In this document: in pieces, positions 1 through 8,854 of the stretch
How positions within the stretch are numbered: position 1 is the stretch's first letter
Layout: each line of letters opens with the position of its first letter
Source of the DNA: an uncultured Collinsella sp.
Lineage (GTDB): Bacteria; Actinomycetota; Coriobacteriia; Coriobacteriales; Coriobacteriaceae
Direction of reading: 5' to 3'
NCBI GenBank assembly: GCA_902491895.1
Contig: CABUJH010000015.1
Span: 1-38,281 of the forward strand
Length of the DNA: 38,281 bases
The notes under the pieces: generated by a model
The model's input: only the letters and a program-made list of their open reading frames with translations
Database searches by the model: none
Told to the model about the DNA's origin: nothing
Program-made: the position numbers and the translations under genes

Positions 1-72
1 ATTAGCTCAGGGGATTAGAGCGTCTGCCTCCGGAGCAGAAGGCCGTTGGTTCGAATCCAACATGGGGCACCA
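1..72 (+). tRNA. tRNA-Arg(CCG), 5' end cut by the window
   Basis: The cloverleaf can be read from tRNA position 6 onward. The D stem is GCTC/GAGC (5-8 and 18-21). The anticodon stem is TCTGC/GCAGA (23-27 and 35-39) around loop CTCCGGA, giving anticodon CCG at 30-32, which reads the Arg codon CGG. The T arm is GTTGG/CCAAC (45-49 and 57-61) with loop TTCGAAT. The 3' acceptor strand is ATGGGGC (62-68), followed by A and an encoded CCA (70-72). The first five acceptor bases lie before the window. Confidence 0.95.
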
Positions 73-83
73 TCGAACGTAAG

Positions 84-117
84 ACCGTCCGAACCTCGCA
101 TGGTCCGGGCGGTTTTT
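84..117 (+). terminator. Rho-independent terminator of the tRNA gene
   Basis: A 12-base-pair stem (84-95 with 102-113) has a single A-C mismatch and one G-T pair, a 6-base loop, and a run of T immediately after it. It sits 11 bases after the tRNA CCA end, so it ends the tRNA transcript before the ATPase gene. Confidence 0.85.
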
Positions 118-148
118 CTTATACCGACGCGACGTGATGGGACGTGGT

Positions 149-2872
149 ATGGCAGCAACGGATATCGAGCGCGGACTCTCGACCGCCGAGGTCGAGGAGC
201 GCATCGCCGCCGGTAAGATCAACCGCAACATGGAGCTCAAGACCAAGTCGGTCAAAGAGCTCATCATCGAGAACCTCTGCACGCTGTTCAATTTGATCAA
301 CGTGATCTTGGCGTTCCTGGTCATTTTGACCGGTTCGTTTAAGAACCTGACGTTCCTGTTTGTGGTGTTCCTCAATACCGCTATTGGCGTCATTCAATCC
401 ATGCGGTCCAAGAAGATGGTCGATAAGCTCACGCTGCTGACCTCTAAGAAGGCCATCGCGGTGCGCGACGGTGCCGAGGTGGAGCTCGACTTGGACCAGA
501 TCGTGCTCGACGACATCATCCGCCTGGGGCGCGGCGACCAGATTCCCGCTGACGCCGTGGTGGTTTCCGGCGAAGCGCTCGTGAACGAGAGCCTGCTGAC
601 GGGCGAGAGCGACCTTATTAAGAAGCAGCCCGGTTCCGAGCTCATGAGCGGCAGTTTTATCGACTCGGGCCTGCTGCGCGCTCGCGTGATCCATGTCGGC
701 GCCGACAACTACGTGGCTAAGATCAATAACGAGGCCAAATACGTCAAAAAGGTCAATTCCGAGATCATGAACGCGCTTAACGCCATCGTGCGCTTTGCGA
801 GCATCATCATGATCCCGCTCGGTTTGGCGTTGTTTGCCTCGAGTGTGAGCGAGCTGTGGGATGCCGCGGGAACCCCGGGCGATAGCGCGCTTTCGTGGTG
901 CTTCTCCGAGCTGTTGGCTGGTCATGTGCCTTCGTCGGCGCTGCTGTCCACGGTGGGTGCCCTGCTGGGCATGATCCCGCAAGGCCTGGTGCTGCTGACC
1001 TCGTCGGTGCTCGCCATCGCCACGGTGCGCCTGGCCCGCCGCAAGGTGCTGGCACAGCAGCTCTACTGCATCGAGACGCTCGCGCGCGTCGACGTGCTGT
1101 GCCTGGACAAGACGGGCACCATCACGTCGGGTCGTATGGAGGTCGAGGGCACCTACCCGCTGCCTGTTGAGGGTGTTGGCTTTGGCGTGGACTCGGAGGA
1201 GGCGGCTGTTCCCGTCGATACCACAGTGCTCGATTTTGCGCTGGCTAACGTCGCGCGTGCGACTTCGGCCGATGCCAACGAGACCTGCCAGGCGCTGCTC
1301 AACTATTACGCCGATCGCCCGGTCGAGGTGTCTGAGCCGCTGTCGGTCATTCCGTTCTCGTCCTCCAAAAAGTGGAGTGGCGCTTCCTTTGCGCAGGGCT
1401 CCTATGTGATGGGCGCCGCACAGTTTGTGCTTTCGGAGCGTGTGTTTTCGCAGGTCGAGAATCGTGTCGCCGAGCTTGCCGATACCTGCCGCGTGCTCGT
1501 GGTGGCTCGCGTGGACGGCTTTACGCCCGATGGCGATATGGTGGGCGAGGCCGAGCCCGTGGGCTTTGTGACCATCCGCGACGAGATCCGTACCTCGGCG
1601 GCCGAGACCATCGGCTACTTTAACGAGCAGGGCGTGACCCTCAACGTGATCAGTGGCGACGACCCGCGTACGGTGTCGTCGATCGCGCGCGTGGTGGGCG
1701 TGCCGGGGGCGGACGCTTATGTGGACGCCACGACGCTCGATACGCCGGCCAAGCTCGATGCCGCAGTGGACTGCTACCATGTCTTTGGTCGTGTGACCCC
1801 GCAGCAGAAGCGCGAGCTCGTGCAGGCGCTCAAGCGCCGCGAGCACACCGTGGCCATGACGGGCGACGGCGTCAACGACGTGCTGGCTCTCAAGGAGGCC
1901 GACTGCTCCGTTGCCATGGCGGCCGGCTCCGATGCCGCGCGCAACGTGGCCGAGATCGTACTCGTTGACAACGACTTTGCCTCGATGCCCGCCGTGGTGG
2001 CCGAGGGCCGTCGCTCCATCAACAACCTGCAGCGTTCGGCCTCGCTGTTCCTGACCAAGACGCTGTTCTCGATGGGCCTGGCGGCGCTGTGCATTGCGCT
2101 GCCGCCGTATCCCTTCGAGCCCATCCAGATGACGCTCATCAACTTCTTCTGCATCGGCGCGCCGGGCTTTGTGTTGGGCCTGGAGCCCAATAATGCTCGC
2201 GTGAAGGGGTCGTTCCTGACAAACGTGCTCAAGCGGGCACTGCCGGCGTCGATTGCGGTCATTTTGGCCGCGGCACTCGATATCTTTGTGGCGCGCGTGT
2301 TTGGCTTTAGCCAGCTCACGCTGTCCACGATGTGCCTGCTTACGTCGTGCGCGGCGAGCGTCAGCCTGATTTGGCGCATCTCGCAGCCGCTCACGCCCTT
2401 ACGTGTGGTGCTCTTTGTGTTTGTAGTCGCCGGCATCCTGGTGGGCGTTATCGGATTCCCAGAGCTGCTGTCTATTGCCAACCTGTCGATGGGCCAGATG
2501 GTTATCTTGGCTGTCATCGTGGTCTTTACCTGCTCGGTGTTCTTTAAGCTCGCCACGATGATGGATTCGCTCAAGTCGCGTCGTCGTCATGCTGCAACTG
2601 GTTTTGGCCGCGGTGTGCGCGTCCACCTGGGTCGCGGTGGCGGCAAGGTGAGCTCGACGGGTTCGACGGCCGAGCGTTTTGCCAAGCGCTTCGCCGCCGA
2701 CATGGCGCAGCGCCGCGAAGATCGCACCGCTCGCGAGGCCGAGGCCCGCGCACTCGAGGGCGTGGCCCAGGCCCAGCCCAAGAAAAAGAAGAGTACCGGA
2801 GCCAAGCGCTCTCGCGTGACCAAGTCCGCCCAAGGCATCAAAGTCTCGATGCCAAGCAAAAAGAAGAAGTAA
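149..2872 (+). CDS. CtpE-like cation-transporting P-type ATPase
   Basis: An integral membrane pump that uses ATP through an aspartyl-phosphate intermediate. From ATG 149 (907 aa) it shows the actuator motif TGES (151-154), the phosphorylation motif DKTGT with Asp320, and the hinge motif GDGVND (572-577). Hydrophobic segments occur near residues 40-85, 205-295 and through the C-terminal third. There is no N-terminal metal-binding domain, which argues against the heavy-metal P1B class. The sequence around the M4 helix and the LEPN motif in the M6 region resemble the actinobacterial CtpE group, linked to calcium uptake in mycobacteria; the substrate here is inferred. The M4 motif reads PQGL (277-280) where many P2 pumps have PEGL. 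The last ~95 residues are a strongly basic tail ending in four lysines. GTG 134 and ATG 137 are alternative starts; 149 was chosen for a weak GGGA six bases upstream. It stands alone after the tRNA terminator. Confidence 0.88.
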   Translation: MAATDIERGLSTAEVEERIAAGKINRNMELKTKSVKELIIENLCTLFNLINVILAFLVILTGSFKNLTFLFVVFLNTAIGVIQSMRSKKMVDKLTLLTSKKAIAVRDGAEVELDLDQIVLDDIIRLGRGDQIPADAVVVSGEALVNESLLTGESDLIKKQPGSELMSGSFIDSGLLRARVIHVGADNYVAKINNEAKYVKKVNSEIMNALNAIVRFASIIMIPLGLALFASSVSELWDAAGTPGDSALSWCFSELLAGHVPSSALLSTVGALLGMIPQGLVLLTSSVLAIATVRLARRKVLAQQLYCIETLARVDVLCLDKTGTITSGRMEVEGTYPLPVEGVGFGVDSEEAAVPVDTTVLDFALANVARATSADANETCQALLNYYADRPVEVSEPLSVIPFSSSKKWSGASFAQGSYVMGAAQFVLSERVFSQVENRVAELADTCRVLVVARVDGFTPDGDMVGEAEPVGFVTIRDEIRTSAAETIGYFNEQGVTLNVISGDDPRTVSSIARVVGVPGADAYVDATTLDTPAKLDAAVDCYHVFGRVTPQQKRELVQALKRREHTVAMTGDGVNDVLALKEADCSVAMAAGSDAARNVAEIVLVDNDFASMPAVVAEGRRSINNLQRSASLFLTKTLFSMGLAALCIALPPYPFEPIQMTLINFFCIGAPGFVLGLEPNNARVKGSFLTNVLKRALPASIAVILAAALDIFVARVFGFSQLTLSTMCLLTSCAASVSLIWRISQPLTPLRVVLFVFVVAGILVGVIGFPELLSIANLSMGQMVILAVIVVFTCSVFFKLATMMDSLKSRRRHAATGFGRGVRVHLGRGGGKVSSTGSTAERFAKRFAADMAQRREDRTAREAEARALEGVAQAQPKKKKSTGAKRSRVTKSAQGIKVSMPSKKKK

Positions 2873-2975
2873 CTACGCGCCCTGGCGATGTTGAATTGGT
2901 GCCTTGCTCCTGTGGGGCCGTGGCGATGTTATGCTCTAACCTCGATTGTTTGAATTGCTTCGAAAAGAGGATGCC

Positions 2976-4124
2976 GTGATCTGCCCGCATTGCCTTAAGA
3001 CTATCGAGGACGGCGCCTCGTTCTGCCCCTACTGCAACGCCTATGTGGGTCCGGGCGATGGTCCCGAGCACACCGAGTTCGTGTTCTGCGAGGGCTGCGG
3101 TGCCCGTCTTTCTCCGCATGATCGTACGTGCCCCAAATGCGGACGCCCCGCTCCGGGTATCCTCTCCGAGGACGCGGCCGCATCCGACCTGGCAGCGGGC
3201 CGCACGGCGGGCTTTCCGCGCCTAACGCAAGAGCAGATCGATACCGAGGTGCCGCATGCGCCGGCCTCTGCCGCTGCGGTGCTTTCAGACGCCGCCGACC
3301 CCAATGAGACCTGCGTGCTGCCGGCTTTCGATAAGGATTTCGGTATCCCCAAGGTCGATATTCTCACGCCAGTTTCCCTGCATGACGATGCTCAAAAACC
3401 CAAGCGCAAGGTGCATCCCGACGAGGACGCCTATCACAAGCACAAGCGTCATATTCCCAAACCGCTCATCGTCATCGCGGTCCTTGCCGTCGTTTGCGGC
3501 GGTGCCTATTGGTTCGTGACGACCGATCCCATGGGTGTCATGCCTGGCTTCTACGACCAGTTTGGCCAAGCTGCACAGACCACCTTCCCCACGCGCCAAA
3601 AGGGCGAGGCGACTGAGGACGATACCAAGCAGGACGATTCTGCCGAGGTGGTCCAGGAAGAAACCGTGCTCACCGATGATCAGCTCTATACTAGACTCGA
3701 CGGTCTGTATCAGACCATCGTGTCCTACGGTGATGAGGACCAGATCGGCGAGGTCATCGATTCCTTTAACAACGGCTATCTCCGAACGCCGCTGTCCACC
3801 CGCCAGGAGCTGTCGCAGAGTGCCTACGCCCTGCGCGACCAGATCAAAAAGACGCAAGATGAGCTCAACAACCTTAAGTATCAGGACGATACGGTCTATG
3901 CGGATGACATCGCCCACTTAAAGCAGCTTGCCGAGTGGATGTACGAGCGTGTCGACGTGATCTGCCAGAGCTGGGACATCTCGCTGGCCATTCCCGATGG
4001 CGAGTCGATGAGTTCCCACCAAAGCGAGATCCTGGCGCCCATCGCACAGGGCGGCAACAGCGCGCTGAACCAGTACGACGCCAATGTGGGCTCCTGGAAG
4101 CCGCAGCAGCGTTCCCAAAATTAG
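2976..4124 (+). CDS. Zinc-ribbon protein with a single membrane segment
   Basis: A 382-residue bitopic protein of unknown function. The N-terminus has two Cys pairs forming a ribbon (CPHC at 3-6, CPYC at 17-20), then a second ribbon (CEGC 38-41, CPKC 52-55). A ~100-residue acidic, low-complexity linker and a short basic stretch precede one hydrophobic segment at about 162-182. The remaining ~200 residues are polar with helical, coiled-coil-like character and should lie outside the membrane by the positive-inside rule. GTG 2976 was chosen because AGAGG lies five bases upstream and the ribbon starts at once; a TTG at 2946 would add ten residues without a clear ribosome binding site. The arrangement recalls other actinobacterial zinc-ribbon membrane proteins, but I cannot assign a role. 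Confidence 0.8.
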   Translation: MICPHCLKTIEDGASFCPYCNAYVGPGDGPEHTEFVFCEGCGARLSPHDRTCPKCGRPAPGILSEDAAASDLAAGRTAGFPRLTQEQIDTEVPHAPASAAAVLSDAADPNETCVLPAFDKDFGIPKVDILTPVSLHDDAQKPKRKVHPDEDAYHKHKRHIPKPLIVIAVLAVVCGGAYWFVTTDPMGVMPGFYDQFGQAAQTTFPTRQKGEATEDDTKQDDSAEVVQEETVLTDDQLYTRLDGLYQTIVSYGDEDQIGEVIDSFNNGYLRTPLSTRQELSQSAYALRDQIKKTQDELNNLKYQDDTVYADDIAHLKQLAEWMYERVDVICQSWDISLAIPDGESMSSHQSEILAPIAQGGNSALNQYDANVGSWKPQQRSQN

Positions 4125-4156
4125 TTCGCCATAGTCGGCATAACCTACGTGCGCAA

Positions 4157-4186
4157 TTGATGTAAGCGCATGCTTATTGCTACAAT
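4157..4186 (+). promoter_or_regulatory. Sigma-70-type promoter before the cyclophilin gene
   Basis: TTGATG (4157-4162) and TACAAT (4181-4186) are separated by 18 bases. The predicted transcript start near 4193 leaves a leader of about 33 bases before the ATG at 4226. No terminator is visible between the zinc-ribbon gene and this promoter. Confidence 0.6.
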
Positions 4187-4225
4187 TCGTACAAATATGC
4201 TTTAAACGCACGAGGAAGGAACCAC

Positions 4226-4768
4226 ATGTTTGGTTTTAAGAAAGAGCTCTACACGCCCGAGTATCAGCTTGCCGGCGACGAGTGCGCCGTTATCGAGACG
4301 TCGAAGGGTACCATCAAGGTCAAGTTTGACGGCGAGGGCGCTCCCATTCATGTCGCGAACTTCTGCGAGCTTTCCACGATGGGTTTCTATGATGGCCTTA
4401 AGTTCCATCGCTATGTGCCCGGTTTTGTCATCCAGGGCGGCGACCCCAATACCCGCGACATGTCCGGCGCCGACGTCGCTGCCGGTCTTGAGGGCCCCGA
4501 CGGCATGCCCGGTACCGGTGGCCCCGGCTACTGCATCAAGGGCGAGTTTGCCACCAATCCGCGCAACAGCCATGTCGACGGTGCCCTTGCCATGGCACGC
4601 TCCATGGACCCCGATTCCGCGGGTTCGCAGTTCTACTTCTGCCTGGGTGCCCAGCATAACCTCGATTCCGGTTACACCGTCTTTGGTACCACGGTCGAGG
4701 GTCTCGATGTGATTTCGCAGCTGCGTGCCGGCGACGAGATCGTCCATGTCGAGATCGTTCACGAGTAA
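4226..4768 (+). CDS. Peptidyl-prolyl cis-trans isomerase, cyclophilin type
   Basis: Catalyses cis-trans isomerisation of peptide bonds before proline. The 180-residue protein carries the cyclophilin core: FHR followed by P.F.IQGGDP (residues ~60-74), the AMAR segment, SAGSQFYF (~132-139) and the late VFG motif. There is no signal peptide or membrane segment, so it is predicted to be cytosolic. AGGAAGGA ends five bases before the ATG. The next gene starts 11 bases after its stop with its own ribosome binding site, so the two are probably cotranscribed. Confidence 0.93.
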   Translation: MFGFKKELYTPEYQLAGDECAVIETSKGTIKVKFDGEGAPIHVANFCELSTMGFYDGLKFHRYVPGFVIQGGDPNTRDMSGADVAAGLEGPDGMPGTGGPGYCIKGEFATNPRNSHVDGALAMARSMDPDSAGSQFYFCLGAQHNLDSGYTVFGTTVEGLDVISQLRAGDEIVHVEIVHE

Positions 4769-4779
4769 AGGGGACTTCC

Positions 4780-6084
4780 TTGAATAGCCAGCTGATCCAA
4801 CAGGGCCGCGCCGCTTACCGCGCGGGTGATTTTTCCGCTGCAGCCCAGATGCTTGGGGCGGCAAAAACTCCCGATGAGATTATGGGCGCGGCCGATCACC
4901 TTCGTGGCAACGCCTTGATGCACCTGGGCATGTATGCCGAGGCCGCCGAGGCCTACGCCGCTGCCCTCAATGACGGCACCTACGGCAAGCGCGGCGCGCT
5001 GCTCACCAACCGCGGCAAGGCACTCGCCGCCGTGGGCGACTACACGACGGCCGCCCAGGCGTTCTCTGCTGCTACGCAGGATGCTTCCTATGCCACGCCG
5101 TTCAAGGCCTATCTGGGCCTGGGTAACGCGCTGTTCCAGTCGGGCGACTATGCCAACGCGGGTACTGCCTTCCGTCAGGCTGCCATCGACGGCGCCAATC
5201 CGGCTCCTGCCGCCGCACTGGGCGAGCTTGGTCGTTGCTTCATTAAGCTCGGCCGTCCGGCGGATGCCGTGGAGACCTACCGCACGGCTATCGACTTTGC
5301 CGGCCCCCGCGACGACACGCGTGCGCTCAACGCCGGCATGGGTCAGGCGCTTTCTGCCGCCGGCCGTCCCTCCGACGCACTCGACGCCTTTAACGCCGCT
5401 ACTGCCGATGGCATCTACCAGCTCACCTCCGAGCAGGCCGATGAGCTTGCCCGCGTGCATGATTCGCTTGCCGCGCTGTCTGCCCAGACGGCTATGGCCA
5501 CGGCTCCGGCGCCCGCGATGGACGCTCCTGCCGTCGATCCGCTCGATCCTACGGGCGCGACCGGTCAGTTTATGCCCGATCCCTCGGACACCGGCTTCTT
5601 TACGCTGTCCGAGTCCGAGATGGTCCAGCAGGACCGTCAGGATCGTAAGCAGGCCAAGGTCCGTCGTCGCCATCGCCACACGGGTCTCAAAGTCTTCATC
5701 GTGCTGCTTCTGCTCATTTTGATCGCCGCGGGCGGTCTGGGCTTTGCCTACACGCGCGGCTTTGGCTTCCCGTCCCAGGAGTCTGTCGTTACCGATCTGT
5801 TCCAGGCTGCCGGCGACGGTGACACCGCAAAGGCCGAGTCTTGCCTGGCCTCGAGCCTGCCCGAGGACGCCAAGTCGATGATCATCTCCTCAATTCCGCA
5901 GGGCGCCACCGTGTCCGTCGAGGGCATGGATCAGTCCATGACCGAGACGACCGCCAAGGTGAAGGCATCGCTGTCCAAGGGCGGCGAGCAGGAGTACACC
6001 GTCAAATTCGTGCGCTCCGACAACCATATCGGCTGGGCCGTTTCCTCGCTCGATATGGATTTCTCGGCTGCTGACAACCAGTAG
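4780..6084 (+). CDS. TPR-repeat protein with a C-terminal membrane anchor
   Basis: A 434-residue protein starting at TTG 4780 with GGGG at 4770-4773. Residues 1-235 are Ala/Gly-rich helical repeats of TPR type, with recurring patterns such as YAEAAEAYAAAL, YTTAAQAFSAA and YANAGTAFRQAA. An acidic linker and a basic patch (KVRRRHRH, 293-300) lead into one membrane helix at about 303-325. The C-terminal ~110 residues resemble small extracytoplasmic lipoprotein-like domains of the DUF4878 kind and contain lysine-rich beta-strand-like stretches; this match is tentative. The charge pattern puts the TPR part in the cytoplasm and the C-terminal domain outside. It follows the cyclophilin gene and precedes mreB, so a link to the envelope is plausible but unproven. 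Confidence 0.8.
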   Translation: MNSQLIQQGRAAYRAGDFSAAAQMLGAAKTPDEIMGAADHLRGNALMHLGMYAEAAEAYAAALNDGTYGKRGALLTNRGKALAAVGDYTTAAQAFSAATQDASYATPFKAYLGLGNALFQSGDYANAGTAFRQAAIDGANPAPAAALGELGRCFIKLGRPADAVETYRTAIDFAGPRDDTRALNAGMGQALSAAGRPSDALDAFNAATADGIYQLTSEQADELARVHDSLAALSAQTAMATAPAPAMDAPAVDPLDPTGATGQFMPDPSDTGFFTLSESEMVQQDRQDRKQAKVRRRHRHTGLKVFIVLLLLILIAAGGLGFAYTRGFGFPSQESVVTDLFQAAGDGDTAKAESCLASSLPEDAKSMIISSIPQGATVSVEGMDQSMTETTAKVKASLSKGGEQEYTVKFVRSDNHIGWAVSSLDMDFSAADNQ

Positions 6085-6106
6085 TGACCTTATGGGATTT
6101 AGCTTT

Positions 6107-6139
6107 GCCCGGTGCTTCACCGCAAGTGAGGTGCCGGGC
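6107..6139 (+). terminator. Hairpin between the TPR gene and mreB
   Basis: A 14-base-pair stem (6107-6120 with 6126-6139), including three G-T pairs, closes a 5-base loop (CGCAA). It lacks a proper T run (TTGCGC follows), so termination would be weak. A possible -10 element TATGAT lies at 6149-6154 with no good -35, so the mreB operon may begin here. Confidence 0.5.
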
Positions 6140-6199
6140 TTGCGCTAGTATGATGAGCTAGTAGTTTTCCAGCAATCATCCAACACATCAGGAGTTGCG

Positions 6200-7243
6200 T
6201 TGTTTTCTTTGATGGATATGTTCTTCGGTAGCTATGCGGGCGATCTTGCCATCGACCTCGGCACCGCAAATACGCTTGTCTCCGTGCGCGGCAAGGGCAT
6301 CGTCATCCGCGAGCCTTCCGTCGTCGCCATCGACAAGAACGACGAGCGCATCCTGGCGGTCGGTATCGAGGCAAAGCGCATGCTCGGCCGTACGCCCGGC
6401 AACATCGTGGCCGTTCGTCCCCTGAAGGACGGCGTCATCGCCGACTTCGATGTTACCGAGGCTATGCTTCGCTACTTTATCGACAAGGCGTCCGAGAAGC
6501 GCTATCCGTGGACCCCGCGTCCGCGCGTTGTCGTCTGCGTTCCCTCCGGCGTCACGTCGGTCGAGAAGCGTGCTGTCTTTGAGGCCACGATCCAGGCCGG
6601 CGCTCGCCAGGCCTACCTGATCGAGGAGCCCATGGCTGCCGCTATCGGCGCCGATCTGCCCGTCGAGGAACCCACCGGCTCCATGGTCATCGACATCGGC
6701 GGCGGTACCACCGAGGTCGCTGTTATCGCCATGGGCGGTATCGTCGTCTCGCAGTCCATCCGTATTGCCGGTGACGAGTTCGATCAGGCTATCCTCACGC
6801 ACGTTCGCGATGCCTACAACCTGGCCATCGGCGAGCGTACGGCAGAGGACATCAAGATCAAGGTCGGCTCCGCCGTGCCGCTCAAGGACGAGCTCGACGT
6901 CGAGGTCAACGGCCGCGACGTGATTACCGGTCTGCCCAAGACCGTGCGCATCGAGAGCGAGGAGATTCGTCGCGCGCTCAACAAGCCGCTCGACGAGATG
7001 GCTAAGGCCGTCAAGGACGCACTCGATGCCACGCCGCCCGATCTTGCCTCGGACCTTATGTACTATGGCATATTGCTGACCGGTGGCGGCGCGCTGCTGC
7101 GCGGTCTCGACGTGCGCCTGCGCGATGAGACCGGCGTTTCGGTCAACGTCAGCCCCACGGCGCTCGATAACGTCGTTAACGGCTGTGCCCGCGTGCTCGA
7201 GGCCAATGCGTTTGATGGCGGCTTCGTCCAGACCAATGCTTAA
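6200..7243 (+). CDS. mreB: Rod-shape-determining protein MreB
   Basis: A bacterial actin homologue that forms membrane-associated filaments and guides cell-wall elongation. The 347-residue product has the phosphate 1 loop DLGTANT (19-25), the phosphate 2 loop IDIGGGTTEVAVI, and the late LTGGGALL motif of the actin/Hsp70 ATPase fold. Its length is usual for the family. The start is TTG 6200, with AGGAG at 6190-6194, and the first residues (MFSLMDMFF) look amphipathic, as expected for membrane contact. It is the first gene of an elongation operon; mreC starts 21 bases after its stop. Confidence 0.97.
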   Translation: MFSLMDMFFGSYAGDLAIDLGTANTLVSVRGKGIVIREPSVVAIDKNDERILAVGIEAKRMLGRTPGNIVAVRPLKDGVIADFDVTEAMLRYFIDKASEKRYPWTPRPRVVVCVPSGVTSVEKRAVFEATIQAGARQAYLIEEPMAAAIGADLPVEEPTGSMVIDIGGGTTEVAVIAMGGIVVSQSIRIAGDEFDQAILTHVRDAYNLAIGERTAEDIKIKVGSAVPLKDELDVEVNGRDVITGLPKTVRIESEEIRRALNKPLDEMAKAVKDALDATPPDLASDLMYYGILLTGGGALLRGLDVRLRDETGVSVNVSPTALDNVVNGCARVLEANAFDGGFVQTNA

Positions 7244-7264
7244 TTTCCAAAAGGTGGATTCCAT

Positions 7265-8263
7265 TTGGCACGATCTTCGGGTTTCTCCACAAATCTGAAT
7301 ACCAAGCGACAATCAACGGGTATGCGCCCGTTGATTGTTTTCAGCCTGATTTCGGTGTTGCTGCTCACGTTTTACATCCGCGAGGGCGAGGCAGGACCGA
7401 TTCATGCCGTGCGTTCGGGCGTAACGACGATTACCTCGCCGGTGCGCTTTGTGGGCTCGGCTGTGGCGGCTCCCTTCAATGCGATCGGCAACGTGTTCTC
7501 TAACCTTACGGCGTCGCAGGACACGCTTGATGAGCTTAAGAAGCAAAACGAGGAACTGACCTCTAAGGTCGCCGAGCTTTCTGAGGCTCAAAAGACCGCT
7601 GAGCGTCTGGAGGGGCTGGTCGGCCTGCAGTCGACCTACAACCTTAAATCGACCGCAGCTCGTATCGTCGGTGCCTCGGGCGATGCCTGGACCTCGACCG
7701 TCACGATCGATAAGGGTTCTGCCGACGGGCTTACCATCAACATGTCCGTAACGAGTTCGGCCGGTGTTATCGGCCAGATTATCGAGGTATCGGCCAAGAC
7801 CTCTACCGTGCGCCTGATTGGCGACGAGAACTCGGGCGTGTCCGCCATGGTGCAGGACACGCGCGCCCAGGGTATGCTGCAGGGTCAGGCTGACGGCACG
7901 CTGCGTCTTGAGTACGTGAGCGTCGACTCCGATGTTAAGGTTGGCGACATCATCGTGACCTCGGGCATCGGTGGCGTGTTCCCCAAGGGTCTACCGCTCG
8001 GCACCGTCTCGTCGGTTGAGAAATCGGCAAACGACGTGTACTACACCATTGTGGTGCGCGCTCAGACCACGGCCGAGAACAACGAGGAAGTGCTGGTCAT
8101 CACCTCGCTGACCGACGAACAGTCGGCCTCGGATGAGGACGTGAGCACGGCCAACAGCACGCCGCAGGGAACGTCGCGCGATGCTGCGACCAAGACGAAG
8201 GACGAGAGCTCGGATGACAGTTCCGACACGTCCGAGACGACCGATTCCGGCTCGAACGAATAG
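7265..8263 (+). CDS. mreC: Rod-shape-determining protein MreC
   Basis: A bitopic scaffold that couples MreB filaments to PBP2 and RodA. The 332-residue product has a short basic cytoplasmic N-terminus, one membrane helix at ~22-38, a coiled coil at about 75-110 (TLDELKKQNEELTSKVAEL region) and the two-barrel MreC domain to about residue 280. The final ~50 residues are a Ser/Thr/Asp-rich disordered tail. TTG 7265 is supported by AAAGGTGG upstream; ATG 7322 would remove the cytoplasmic part. Confidence 0.95.
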   Translation: MARSSGFSTNLNTKRQSTGMRPLIVFSLISVLLLTFYIREGEAGPIHAVRSGVTTITSPVRFVGSAVAAPFNAIGNVFSNLTASQDTLDELKKQNEELTSKVAELSEAQKTAERLEGLVGLQSTYNLKSTAARIVGASGDAWTSTVTIDKGSADGLTINMSVTSSAGVIGQIIEVSAKTSTVRLIGDENSGVSAMVQDTRAQGMLQGQADGTLRLEYVSVDSDVKVGDIIVTSGIGGVFPKGLPLGTVSSVEKSANDVYYTIVVRAQTTAENNEEVLVITSLTDEQSASDEDVSTANSTPQGTSRDAATKTKDESSDDSSDTSETTDSGSNE

Positions 8264-8268
8264 GGGGC

Positions 8269-8841
8269 ATGTCCATGGATCTACACGAGCAGGGGATGAG
8301 CTCCCGCACGTTTGTGATCGCCGCCATCGTGTGCGTGCTGCTGCAGGCAGGCCTGGCACCGCAGATCTCCATTGCGGGTGGTCGCGTCAACTTCATGATT
8401 ATCTTGGTGTGCCTGAGTGTGTTCTCGGGCGACCCGACCCGTGCCGTCGTGTGCGGTTTTTGCAGCGGCTTGTTTTATGACCTGTCCGCTGCCGTGCCGG
8501 TGGGCATTATGTCGCTCCTGCTGACCGTGGGTTCTTTTGCCCTGGTGCACAGCGCCGTCGGTCAGACGGGCGGTACCCCAAGTGCGCGCGGCGTCACTGT
8601 GGGCGCCTTCGCGCTCGTCATTAATGTGATCTACAGCATCATCTTGCTGTTTATGGGTTTGGAGACGAGCTTTGTCGTGGCGATCTTCGGCCATGCGCTG
8701 CCGTCCTCGATCCTGACGGGTCTGGTTGCCATTCCGTTTTTGATGTCCGGCGTCGTGCCACAGTCCGGCTATGGATTCTCCGCACGTGGCGGACGCCAGA
8801 CGGGTATGCGCTTTAAGCCCAAGACCCGCAAGCTCAAATAG
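8269..8841 (+). CDS. mreD: Rod-shape-determining protein MreD
   Basis: A small multi-spanning membrane protein of the elongation complex. The 190 residues contain about five hydrophobic segments spread over residues 15-165, then a basic cytoplasmic tail (GGRQTGMRFKPKTRKLK). MreD is poorly conserved, so the assignment rests on length, hydrophobicity and position between mreC and the PBP2 gene. ATG 8269 lies six bases after the mreC stop, with a G-rich ribosome binding site overlapping that stop. ATG 8275 is an alternative. Confidence 0.88.
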   Translation: MSMDLHEQGMSSRTFVIAAIVCVLLQAGLAPQISIAGGRVNFMIILVCLSVFSGDPTRAVVCGFCSGLFYDLSAAVPVGIMSLLLTVGSFALVHSAVGQTGGTPSARGVTVGAFALVINVIYSIILLFMGLETSFVVAIFGHALPSSILTGLVAIPFLMSGVVPQSGYGFSARGGRQTGMRFKPKTRKLK

Positions 8842-8854
8842 GGGAGGCCCGTAG

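Noticed and set aside
7..393. A - strand frame ending in LDSNQRPSAPEADALIP
   Set aside because: This peptide is a well-known artefact of translating tRNA genes on the reverse strand; the region is tRNA-Arg.
119..1846. A 575-codon open frame on the - strand opposite the P-type ATPase
   Set aside because: Its His/Arg/Gly-rich translation is typical of a shadow frame, and the + strand gene is clear from catalytic motifs.
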